Shown piece by piece: positions 1-10,767 of a stretch of 64,000 nt of DNA. Each line of letters begins with the position of its first letter. Position 1 is the first letter of the stretch. The position numbers and the translations under genes were made by a program. Source of the stretch: Neospora caninum Liverpool (Eukaryota; Apicomplexa; Conoidasida; Eucoccidiorida; Sarcocystidae); contig NC_018398.1 of the NCBI RefSeq assembly GCF_000208865.1, positions 1,612,001 to 1,676,000 of the forward strand. Reading direction: 5' to 3'. Below the pieces are notes generated by a model that made no database searches, was not told the origin of the DNA, and saw nothing but the letters and a program-made list of their open reading frames with translations.

Positions 1-3000
1 TGCAAAGGTAGCAGAGTAAACGTCGCAAACAAAAAACGCTCTGGCTAGGTTACTAGTAACTCTACCTGCTGTTGGTGCTCCTGCTTCCTCAGTCGCGCCT
101 CTTCATTGTAGGCCTACAGCGAGGGTTCAGAATGTGGACACAATCTAACTACGCAAATTGCAACATCCGAAGTAACCGCCGCCGTCTTCTCTCAAACCAA
201 TTGCCTCCAACCCGCACGAAGGGGAGGCTGCCGCTCGCGGCGAAGACGCAAACACATATTGCATTTACGGTAATCCAGATATGTACTCGTACGCGTACGC
301 CCACATTGGAAAATCCTGGGATGTAGAGCCGCTGGCAGGACCCTCACCAACCTCAGGCAGAGACTGATACCCGAATCGGCCCCCAGGCGGAAGTCTCGCT
401 TTTTGTTCAGCGAAGGAGAATCATATCTCACTGCAACAGGCGGCATTCGTGTTTTGTTACCTTTCCTACACACCGCAGACTGTTCCCATGTCTCACAGTA
501 CATATTCTCATGGCGCTGCATTTCGTCAGATCGGCGTTACCACGTATTAGCCCTACGTGAGGGTTGTGCAGCTATCGTTCCAGTTCAAGCCAGACGCACG
601 CGGCCCGCGAGCCTTACACTTCAGGTGCACATCTTGTGTGTTGTATCGTGGTGAGAGTCTCCCGGGAACCACAAGGCAGCATAACTACGGGCGGAAACCT
701 GTTTGTGGCCGAGAATGCGTCACCACTCTGACGAAACAAAAAAAACGCCGGACGGCCGACGCTACGCATCTGACACATAGCTTTCATTGCGGCGCGTTAC
801 CGTGGTCCTGCTAGGAGCCTCTAGAGGTTCAAGGAATCACCATCCACTGGCAGTTTGTGTGTGTTTCGTTCGCCAGACTCCGCAACTCTTTCTTGCAGAT
901 CACCTTTCTCACCTCTCGCTCGGCTGAAGATAGGCTTTTCCACCTCTCGCTAACAGCTTTTTGTACCTCTGCGAGGGGAATCTGGACAACCGGAAACATC
1001 AGGAGAGCTACGGCTGAAACAAGTTGAAGAAGGAAGTGCTACTAGGTGGCTCCCTGATTCTGACATCTGCGTCGACCTCCCATCTCGACAACTCATCCCG
1101 CTCCCTTTTCAGCACTAGACAGTCTTTGTTCTGAACAACCATGGAAAAGACTGCAGAGCCCATCCCTTAGCGCATCCCGTTTCGAACTCAGTCACTCCAG
1201 TCACAGCGCGATTGCCGATTGGAAAGTACTGACACAGTTGCAGAAACGCTCGTAAGTCACTGTGTATTGGTCAACATACGGACGAGTAAGCGGGCACAGC
1301 CCCTTCCTTGATCCGTGCGCGAACGCTGTTCCGAGGGCGCCCGACGGCGTTTCGCTAGTTTGTTTTACCGGTTAGCGGTCCACTTTTTATCGTCTCGACG
1401 ATTCACTTCTTACCCGGTCCCTGCCGCTCTCCTGGGCAAGCTGCTGGCGGATGGAGGCGTGCTCTTTTTGTAAGAAAAGAAAGTAGGCCGATGGTGGAGC
1501 GCGCGGCTTTTCGGCAGATATCCTGAGAGACACCACAAAGACACAGCTAAAAGGTGAGGAGAGATGTAAGTAAAAAAATTTCACCTGAAACCAATAGGCG
1601 CACGCGCTCCTCTGCAGCCAGATAAGAATGCCGACAGCATCAATTTGAATGCACGCCTGACAGCAGACACGCCTCGCTGAGTCTGAGCAATACTGGGCTA
1701 TGCGCAGGAAGCCCTCGTTCATCTGAGATACTCTGTATTTTAAGCTACTATGGAAAATGGAGAATGAAAGATAGCATGTTGGGTGAGTGATGAGCATCGC
1801 TCCCCGCCAGACAAAGACTGACTTTTCCTCAGCAGCCATTTTGATTTTGTCGGTTCAGGCTGCACATGCGCTCCCGTGTTATTCTTGGCACTCCCAAAGA
1901 AATGGACGAGGCTGCTACATGGGCCGGACACTTCCCGGTCATGCTTGGACTGCGGGATCGAGAGTGACTGTAGATACTCCCGGGGTCAATTGATTGACAA
2001 TGAGCATCGGAAACAACGGCGACTGAGCGACAATTGATTCGGCCGCCTCTGATTGTGCCGACCTTCAAGGACCAGGGGGTCTTAAAAAACTGGGTGCCGC
2101 AGCAAACTAGGGAGATATGGCAGAAATGACCATACTGAATGAAAACTGCTGATACGTTTGGTGTTCAGTGGGAAAGTAGAATGGCACAGTCTTGGCACCT
2201 CTACGTAGCCTCGGTTTGATTCAGGCGTGTGGCAGCCTTGTACCCGGACGAAACAGGAGAGCCCCCCTCTTACAAACGCCAGCGGAGTGTAAGACAGCAG
2301 TTAAGTCCCGACAACAAATTGACTCCAACCTCTGTTAAATGCGTTCACAGGAACCGCTGCGCCGTAATTTCGCACAGGCACACACATGGATTACGGACAA
2401 ACCAGTACCCTCCAGCGACCGCGGTACGCGCTTGCGCCCGGGGAGACACGCTTTCGAGGATTTTAGAGGCTATTTGCTGTCCAGAAATAACGGACACGAG
2501 AGGCATGGAATGGCATTTTTCGTCCACGCAGAAGACAGACACACATAAAGGAGGAGAACCCAGTGCAGTGTTCACGTTTTGACCAAGCTGTAGGGTAACC
2601 GTTCCAGAAACAGCGCGAGGAACTTTCGCAAAGCCGCAACAACCCCCGTCCGGTCTTCCATGCTGTGGTGTTTGATTGCCTAACTGCTACACGTGCGTAG
2701 ATGCTCATTAGAATGCCCCTAAAAACTGCTATCGGTAAGTTAGTGCCTTTTGAGGAGATACGGTGGTAGAACCTCTCGAGAGGAGGTTCTCTTAGTCCTC
2801 CAAATGTACAGTCAGGAGCCGTCTCGTGAGGACGTCTGTTGTGTTGGAGTAGCTAGTCAAGGAGCTTCCCTGGTGTGCCCCAGTCTCGTGATTCGCCGCA
2901 ATGCAACAGCTGCATCGCTTCAGCGACACACGCACGTCACCATACGGTGCGGTTTACTGCGGATAAAATTCTTTGCGTCACAACACAACCCTTGCGTACC

Positions 3001-4142
3001 CTTGCGTTTTGATCCATGGCGTGTCGCCAGTTGGCTTTTCTTTCGGGTCACATGCGACAGCTGTAACGGTGGGGTGGCAAGCAACTCGTTGCGCATGGGC
3101 AAGAAGGGTCATACGCCGCGTGCTGGGATTGCCCGGCCCGCCCTGCGCTTCTGCGACGCTCCCGGGTTAAGCACGGTTCTGGCTCCTGGGAGTGGGCACT
3201 CGATGGTAGAGGCAGACCGCCGGGTCTTGTTAATCATACCTTTCCCCCCCTTTGAGCCTCTTTTTTCCAAGCCGAGTGATTTCCCGTTGAAAAAATTGGT
3301 CACGCAATTGGCGTGCGATTCAGGCAAGCGGCAGGGTAAAGTCTGCTTCCGCCTCAGGCATGCCCGTACGCCGGACCGCGTGTTCATCTGGTACCGCGTG
3401 CAACGGAGTGCAATTGCTGTAGGATTAACAACCTCCAGGTGAGAGACGCAACGCAAAGAAGATCCTACACGTGCTGCAGATGGCACAGATATTTCATGAA
3501 CTTCTCGTCTCGTGCTTGGTGAACAGCGCCGAACTGGCGGTGGGTAGGGTTCTTTCGCCGACTTGACTACGCGAGATCCGACCTTTGAGAGGGAAAGGCG
3601 GCGGGCGCGCGTAAACCGCCCGTACAACGACAGTCGTCCAGCCATACGCTTTTGAGGCCGGCTTCTAAAACGGAGCCAAAGTTTTTTGTCCTGGTGCTAA
3701 TTGAGGCAGTACAGCAGGTTTCCAGGTCATGTAATGTGTGGGTTGCGTTTCTTTGGCCGCCACGTGCACCGGCTGAGGTGTGCAGCTGACCGAAGGACGT
3801 TACCGCGCCGACGACGATTGTCATGATAGCTGGGATCATTGCTCCAGGAAAAAACGAGCCCTCGCAGGCCACTCACAAAAACAGGATGTGCAGTCAAGCC
3901 TGTCGTCCAGTTTACGTGGTCTCAAAAGTGAAAAAGGACTCATGGAGCGAACTGGCGATGCTGTTTGCAGCTGTGCTTCAAGAACCGTGTAGTTCATTTT
4001 TGCTTTTAACCGCCCAGATGCGGTCAGTCTACTCGGTATTACCTATATAAATAGTTTACTGGGAAGTGAGTGGCCCGGTTTTGCGGAGTTGCCATGATGC
4101 TCGTTTTGTGCTTTTCGCCTTGGTCTGCTTCCAGGCCTCAAA
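1..4142. other. No supported gene; upstream region of the 4143 gene
   Basis: No homology or splice-consistent exon chain is visible. A 231-codon open stretch at 2750-3442 (+) lacks an ATG start and is matched by a similarly open frame on the opposite strand, so it is treated as chance. A splice-acceptor-like sequence ends at 4134, nine bases before the ATG at 4143, which suggests that the 5' UTR of the next gene contains an intron. Confidence 0.4.
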
Positions 4143-5913
4143 ATGTCTGCCCCAGGCACCAATACGCCTTCCCCAACCGTGCAGCCCACGGGCCACGGCG
4201 TAGGATCATCGCCGCAGGGAGGCGTCCCTGCCGTTGCTGCCCGACATTACGTGGATTCACCTGTGTCGTCCAACAACGGCCCTCAAACCGCGCCACCCTC
4301 GACGTTCTTACTTCCTCCCCAGCACACCGCGATGTCCAGTCCAGCTTCTCCTCGAAAGCCCGATCCGGAGATTATCGCTGTCCAATCGGCCCTGACTACG
4401 ACCCCACCCCATAGTTTTGCAGCGTCTGTGATTGACAGTTCGCCGTGCTCGCCCAGGTCGTTTCGTTGGTACGCAGGACGTACTTTGGATGCGCCGACTT
4501 CGGGGTCGGCTTCATTCGAAGTGGCTCAACGCAGCAACGTTTATTCATATGCGCCGATTTCCGACAGGGCACGCTACCATGTACCGTGGCAGTCAGGTGA
4601 GTCCACGAGCTGGAAACATCACAGAGACGAAGCTGCCACAGAAGCGACTGTCGATGTTTACATCAGGTGGAGTAGTTGAAATGCGACTCGGGGTCGTGTG
4701 TAACTGCTGCTTGGAGGCAGGTTATCCCAGGGGCTGATTCGTAGCCTCTGCTGGCGGCTGCGGCGCTTCCAAAGCATCAAGGAGGGCCATTAGTGTGTAG
4801 TGAACTCCACCTGATAAGTAACTGTTTCTAGTGTAACTTCTTATGTGCGCGGTCTATTTGTAGGGTTGCCGACGCTTGACGAGGAGTTTCGGACGGTGTT
4901 CAGATACGAAGACCTGTCCAACAAGGAAAGAAGAGATTTTCTTAGTCTGTCGGGAGTGGCCTATCCTGAGCAGGTACAGCCGATTTTTCTTAAGAGTCTT
5001 GATCCGAATATATATGCAATACTGCTGAAAAGAACCTTGACTTGATCAGCAAATTTCACAGAAGAGACCGAGTCAGTTTACGACACGAGGCATGCTTTTG
5101 GGTAACGCGCTCACGGACAATATTGCGTACTCTTATTTATCTCACACCGACCTAATGTCGACTGTCCACGGCAGCTCCTTCTGCAACAATGCATGAATGC
5201 CCGTGTTGTCTATCGTTGCCTCTCCTATGTGAGCAGCATACGCAACGAACACAAGCACAGGGTTCGTATTTGGAGCACTACCCGGTTCCGCCGCCACTTG
5301 ACGGACACCACTTCGGTGGAGACCCTCTTCTAAGGAGTAGATTGGCCCCAACCGATGCACGGTCTTACATGAGGGAGCAGGGCCACCCGGGTCATCCACA
5401 AAAGTTCTATCACAATGACCTCATGCTGGACAACATTATGTGTAGGTCCTACATACTCAGCATCGGTACATCCTATGAAAAACGCGGCATCTGTAAACGG
5501 CGGGCTTTCCAACGCTCAAAAGAAATTAGTGCCGTCAAACCCACCTGAAGAGTGGCACACGCTTCAGCTAACCACAGTAGCGGTGATCTTAGGAAGGAAA
5601 TGTAAGACGAACCCCGCTCTATGCGTGTCAATTGCTTGTGTGGCCGGTGTATGCAGCACCAGGAAAGATTGGAGAAATCTGCGCAGGCACAGTTCCAACG
5701 TATGTGGACGTTCCGAATTTCGGACGCATGCAAGGCCTATTCGCAAAGCAAGCAGATGGCACAGTGTACCCGTTGATCACGTTACCAAAAATGACACCAC
5801 ATGATATTTTCAAGACGATTGACAAGATGCAGGCCCAGAAAAGAAAGTCGCGTCGCCAGCATCCCTTCTGGACTTTCGTCTGCTGCCAGCGCGTGGAGGC
5901 CGAAGAAGATTAG
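4143..5913 (+). CDS. Unrecognised four-exon coccidian protein (333 aa)
   Basis: Four exons join in frame with GT-AG borders: 4143-4596, 4864-4973, 5261-5441 and 5657-5913, giving 333 residues and a stop. The first 150 residues are rich in Pro, Ser, Thr and Ala and look disordered. The rest looks folded, with acidic/aromatic stretches such as LDEEFRTVFRYEDLSNKERR (exon 2), a Pro/His-rich exon 3, and a C-terminal exon with a motif near TYVDVPNFGRM. The tail is basic (KRKSRR) and then PFWTFVCC, where the double Cys could be lipidated (inference). There is no signal peptide or membrane helix. The start is the first ATG after a likely 5'-UTR acceptor. I do not recognise the family. The exon chain is well supported because all three junction phases agree; function is unknown. 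Confidence 0.72.
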
Positions 5914-5931
5914 TACCTGGCGTAAAAAGCG

Positions 5932-6171
5932 TTAATCCAGCTTCTGCGTAGGAACCCAGACAGCACGATTCCGATCCGTCTGCTCCGTACATTCTAACAT
6001 CCGGAAGGAGACTTCCGAAATTATTGTCACGTTATTTGTACAGCTTGTATGCGAATGGCGGGAAAACCGTGAGCGAATGGCCAGCAGCAACGCAGCCAAG
6101 ATTATGAAGCCTGCTGATGCAGCCCGTTTATACTTGATCATCCCCTCGAAGTTGGTGGTGCGTGGTTTCAT
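5932..6171 (-). CDS. Possible small single-span membrane protein (79 aa)
   Basis: An ATG at 6171 opens a 79-residue frame. It begins MKPRTTNFEGMIKYKRAASA, followed by a hydrophobic helix of about 16 residues (GFIILAALLLAI) and a short Cys/Ser/Thr-containing tail. A basic N-terminus followed by one helix is common in small mitochondrial inner-membrane subunits, but no family signature is visible. The stop lies only 18 bases from the stop of the convergent gene on the other strand, so the open frame could be a fortuitous antisense of that gene's 3' UTR. Low confidence. Confidence 0.3.
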   Translation of the reverse strand: MKPRTTNFEGMIKYKRAASAGFIILAALLLAIRSRFSRHSHTSCTNNVTIISEVSFRMLECTEQTDRNRAVWVPTQKLD

Positions 6172-7406
6172 AAAGAAGTGGACACAGCGCCCCGTCTTTA
6201 CGTAGAGGTAGCATCCGATGGCAAGTATTGACAAGAGTTCAGATGGAGCGGCCTGAAATTAGTGTAGGCCGGAGGTGGGGGGTTGATCCGCTGTCGTATT
6301 TGGTGATGTGGGTTAAAAAACGACTGTAGTCGGTATTCTTACATAATATTGATAGCTGGGACAGGAACTGTCGAGGTAGTGATATTTGTGTCTTGTGTCT
6401 AACAAGTTAGCAACCACAAACCCTTCATGAGAATCTATACATGTATTGAGTTTGTACTTTTCGGGCGCATCTAACGGCCCCGGCATTCAGGCCAAAACAG
6501 GCCCGCGGCCCTTAGAGCAGTTACCTGTGGCAGGACTAATTAGTGACACTAGCTGATTGCGCAGAACTCGATCACTCCGGATGCGTGAGGGTTGCGTTCG
6601 TTGGCAGATCATGATGCGCGGTGCACTGGAAGGACAGCGACGATAGGTAAATCTACACTAGGTATCGAACGCGTGTGATGGAGATACGCACTAGATTTTG
6701 GCCCAGCCAAGTTCGGTTCAATGCAGCCAAGGCAGTGTGCTCAAAAAAGAGCCCAGTCGGTTTCTCCGCGATGAATGAAAACTAGAAAGTGGAACTTGTC
6801 GGAGCTCACCCTGCGGGTGGTGAAGCCATCGCTGCCTGAAGATGCGACTTCCAGACATACCCAGTTCCGTGTGTGAGACGTGAGTTGCCCCCGCCGTATT
6901 CTGGCTTTTTACATCATCTGCCGTCGAGACAAGTGTTCTGCACAATCTGGAGCATCATCGGTATTCAAACATAGTTGAAATGAGGCACAATCGCTGGAGC
7001 AGTGGTCTGGGGCCTTGGGCTACATGGCACTCAAGACCGCATGCTCACAAAATAAAACACGGTGACCGTGCTCTTCTTGGCAGTCGCGGGGTCGATGCAA
7101 GAACAGCCACTGTAAATTACTTTGTGTGAGCATGGCTCGGTCAAGAGTGTTCCCTTCAGAGTACTGTCCGCAGCATTGAAAACGTCACTCAGATGTTACC
7201 GTCGTCACAGAATTGAGTACTGCACATAAAGAAGAATATAATGCGTCATTCTGTCTGCAAAAGTCCACCACGTTATGCTTTCTTCCCTTAGGACAACGTA
7301 AAACGGCGCTCTAAAACCTTTTACACATTGGCAACCGCTGTCCAGTGAACAGCACTCGAGAGCAAGCCGCTGCCCCCGCACGTCCAGACAAGACCCCTGG
7401 AAACCA
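6172..7406. other. No gene seen
   Basis: Only short overlapping open stretches in all frames and no splice-consistent exon. It probably holds the 3' UTR of the minus-strand secreted-protein gene that ends at 7407. Confidence 0.5.
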
Positions 7407-8189
7407 TCACTGTTCGGGCGTAAGCTTTAGAATATGTGGTTTGAAGTTGGTTAAGATCGTGTACCATTTCTGCCCCGTGCTGGTTTCGTTGCTCTTTGCC
7501 AGCAAACGCAACAACCTCGGCGGAAAGTTTGTTCTTACGCTATACCATTGCACGTGTTTGCCGTCAGAGCTTCCGGCGATATTGCCATGGTGCTCTGTAG
7601 ACAATACGTGCTTTCGTGACGTCCCTCCAGATCGGTTAAATGATTTATTTTCGTCACCATCGTTCTTCGCATCTGAGCTATTGTTGCGCCCTCCAACGAG
7701 GTCCTGTCCTTCGCCAGCGTCACTTTCATCTCCATTGTGGCTCCTCTCGTCTCCAGTGCTTTTGGAAGAGCCACTTTCAGACGAAACAGCAAGTTGAGTA
7801 AATGCCCTTTCACCCATGTCAGTGCTGTCAACGGAAGCGGTGCTCTTGTGCCCACCCGCATGTTGCGCTGTCAGGTCGCCGTAAGCGGCGCCCCAGGGGC
7901 CAGCACCGGGGTCCTGAAGCACCTCTTTCGCACTCCGGTCTCCCAACTCTAAAAAACTTATCACCGGCATGCCGGGACTTCGAATCCTTCCATCGTCTTG
8001 CATTTCCCGAGAAAAGCCGAAAATTTGAGGAGACATGCTCGACCTAGTTACACCGGGCTGACCTGCAAGGCTTCGTGGAGAGACACATGTAACGATGAGG
8101 ATGGGGCTCACAAAAAGGTATCCCTCCAGGGTTTGGCTTACCATGCAACCCAGTAGAACGGTCACTAAAAGTGATCGTACCTTCATCAT
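7407..8189 (-). CDS. Secreted low-complexity protein with a repeated Trp-Tyr motif (260 aa)
   Basis: Single-exon frame starting with two ATG codons at 8189. Residues 1 to about 23 form a classical signal peptide (MMKVRSLLVTVLLGCMVSQT), closely followed by a second short hydrophobic stretch. The middle is disordered, rich in Ser, Gly, Asp, Glu and Asn, with several Asn-x-Ser/Thr sequons. The last 46 residues carry two copies of a motif of the form WY(S/T)xxTNFxPxxLxL, at about residues 215-230 and 242-256. The architecture (signal peptide, long acidic disordered region, short C-terminal motif) resembles secreted coccidian effectors such as dense-granule proteins, but no known family is recognised and the location is inference. 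Whether the gene has further exons cannot be told. Confidence 0.6.
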   Translation of the reverse strand: MMKVRSLLVTVLLGCMVSQTLEGYLFVSPILIVTCVSPRSLAGQPGVTRSSMSPQIFGFSREMQDDGRIRSPGMPVISFLELGDRSAKEVLQDPGAGPWGAAYGDLTAQHAGGHKSTASVDSTDMGERAFTQLAVSSESGSSKSTGDERSHNGDESDAGEGQDLVGGRNNSSDAKNDGDENKSFNRSGGTSRKHVLSTEHHGNIAGSSDGKHVQWYSVRTNFPPRLLRLLAKSNETSTGQKWYTILTNFKPHILKLTPEQ

Positions 8190-10767
8190 GCAGATGAGAG
8201 AGCACTTAGATCTGAAAGTTAGTCTCCGTTGGACAGCAAAGCCTGCACGAGACTGCGACCAGGGAGAGATGTCTTCACCTTATACACTTCTTTTTCTTCG
8301 TACAAGTAAGGAAAACAAAGTACGGTTTCGTGAGATTGTTCTCCCTGGTGATGCACGCGCCCTAGATTCGCCACACAGCAGGCGCCATAGTTTTAAACGA
8401 CTGGCATAGGCGCTTGATCAGCCACCGAGAATCCGTCGCGGCCCCCTAGCAAGACATGGTATACCAGAGGCAGCGAAATCATCAGCGGTCTCTCTCGGGG
8501 GAAAACCGCTAAAAACCACAATCAAAATTGGGACTGACTCAAGAAAACTATTGATTACGGTCGATATACGAAGACATGGGTGCGCGTGACCCCCTCTGTT
8601 GGCCACTGTGCTGGCGCGTGGAAAAGACATCACACTGGCATGTGGCATCCTCGGCCCAGAACGGCTGCCTACCTAGGAAGCCTATCGCTGCCGCGTGCCG
8701 TGGAATTTTTAAGCTTTCGGCTGTGGCTTGTTCGTTAGGCGTCAGTGTCCACCAGCCTTTAAAGTTGAGCTCGCTAGCACGGTTCAAAACCCCACGTTGT
8801 TCACTTAGGACGTTCTGTTTAGAGAGGGAATAAGCAAATGGCTGTTAAGGCACAAGCCATCTGTCGTCAGTGTCAATTCGGGCCCAAAACCAGGAGAGCA
8901 GTTTTGCACTGAAAAGCTCGGTAAAAAGTCAAATGGGTGAACGACCCGTGAGCGCAAGGCTTTTTGCAGCAACTGGCTTTTGTACACGATTTACAGCCGC
9001 TGCCCGATCAGATATTCGCGGAAGTCCTTCCTTTTCCTGTTGTCGTGCCGTCGCTTTTCCTACCTCTAGCTTGGTCCACTGGGTGTGTGTTCTAGAGGCG
9101 GACGTAGCTCGAAAGTTCTCTTTTCTCACCGTGTCCCGTCTGCATCCAGGTACAAGAGCTCCCATGCTTTCGGGTCTTCACGCGTGAGCTCTCCATATGA
9201 GGTTATTACAACTGTCCGCTACAAACTACATTGGTTCTAACTGTAATATAATTGTGCGGGAACTATTGCTGTAGCATGTGTCTGTTGTACCTCCTGTGCG
9301 AACCCGTCCCCATTCCTTTGAAGCGTTTGGGTAGCCACCTTTTGGTATTGGAGCACCCAGCAGTTCTTCTTCACGCGTGGGAGTTCTTTTTGAGCTCGCT
9401 CACGTGTTGCTAACAGTGAATGATTCGGACTCGTAAATATTTCCAGCAGGCGAGCAACTTTCGGACCACGCTTCTACCAACCCACTGTTCAGCGAAGATG
9501 TCCAGCTAGCCAAAATTCGGATAAATAGTCGCCACGCAACAGCTGGTAATCGATCAATCGTAGAGTCTACCCTGATGTGCCGTCGATGCACACGACATGG
9601 TGTCTCCCAGCATGAAAGCAGAATTTTTGTTGATAATCAAACTTGACGACCTTACTTGTAGCGCCACGGCGCTTTCACAGAGGTAAGTAACTCCGCTGGC
9701 ACGGTTTCAGTATATTTCCGGTAATTAAATCATGCACAAGTGAGCGCACGGCATGGGATCCCAGTCCTCTTGGCAATCGCTTGATGAGATGCGGGATAAC
9801 CCACAATGCTGCATACACACACGAACAGATGAATTCAGGTGCCATGTGCGATAGAACAGAGAGCATTAGTAGTGCTGCTGCCTCTTCCATCCACCTACTT
9901 CGCGTCGAAACGGATCGAAATCTCCAGTCCGGTCAATCGGAAGGTTAGACAGGTGCCTCATTGATGGAAGCCTGGATTTAATTGAAAGCCCTTCCGGGAT
10001 AATGGCTGGCTCTTCGGTGCGCTCTTATGCAGCTGCGTGTGACTCTTTCGAGTATACCGCTTAGTGTGGTGTGGCATTACTGAGCACATGCTCCCATGAT
10101 CGTTTATCTTCAGCCATTACCGTAGGGAACAAGCGTTTCCAAGGCTGTAAATGAAGATCCCCACACAGCGCAGGACACGGAACAACGACAGAGTACCGAT
10201 TTCTTCAGGAGGGTGACAAGATACTACCGTGGGACGGCGTGGCCAAATTGCCACCACCGACAATCATGCATTCTTCGCTCTTAGAACTTTTTATGGTGGG
10301 GAGTTGTGACTCGATTACTCCACTGGCTGTCTGCACCATTTCGTCGCTAAACAGAACCCGCACCTCTCTCTCCAAACGGGCCTGTCCAGTTGCTGGGCTC
10401 GAGGCATGTCTTTGAACGCGAACATCTTATCGAGGTTTTAGAAACTGTTTTCAGTGCTGCGTCTTCATAATTTTGTCAACAGCCCCCGAGATACGCGCTG
10501 TTTCTTGACAGGCGGCCCATGCATCAACACAACATAGTCGGCCATAATCACTAGAGCAGAGCCAGGCATCTCCCAGCATAAAGCGACGCGGCTGATGATG
10601 CCTGTGCCCTAATGAGGCCGCCCCCTGAGAAAACTGATATCCCCTTGTTTGGATTACCGCTTTTTCAGTGTGTGCGGACAGTCGTATGCCACTCCCCTTT
10701 TAGCATCAGTGTGTTCTCCTGTTTCTGTGTCTTTGGACTTTTTAAGCCGTTAATTAGCGGGAACCAA
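8190..10767. other. Mostly non-coding; one possible minus-strand exon
   Basis: Nothing with homology. The best coding-like stretch is minus strand 9890-9675, an ATG-initiated 71-codon frame rich in hydrophobic and helical residues (EEAAALLMLSVLSHMAPEF and onward) with an acceptor-like AG just upstream. It could be an exon of an undetected minus-strand gene or chance. The rest is taken as promoter and UTR sequence between the minus-strand secreted gene and the plus-strand gene at 10768. Confidence 0.3.

Noticed and set aside
2750..3645. 230-codon plus frame and 178-codon minus frame
   Set aside because: The plus frame has no ATG start; the frames overlap on opposite strands and neither shows homology or splice support.
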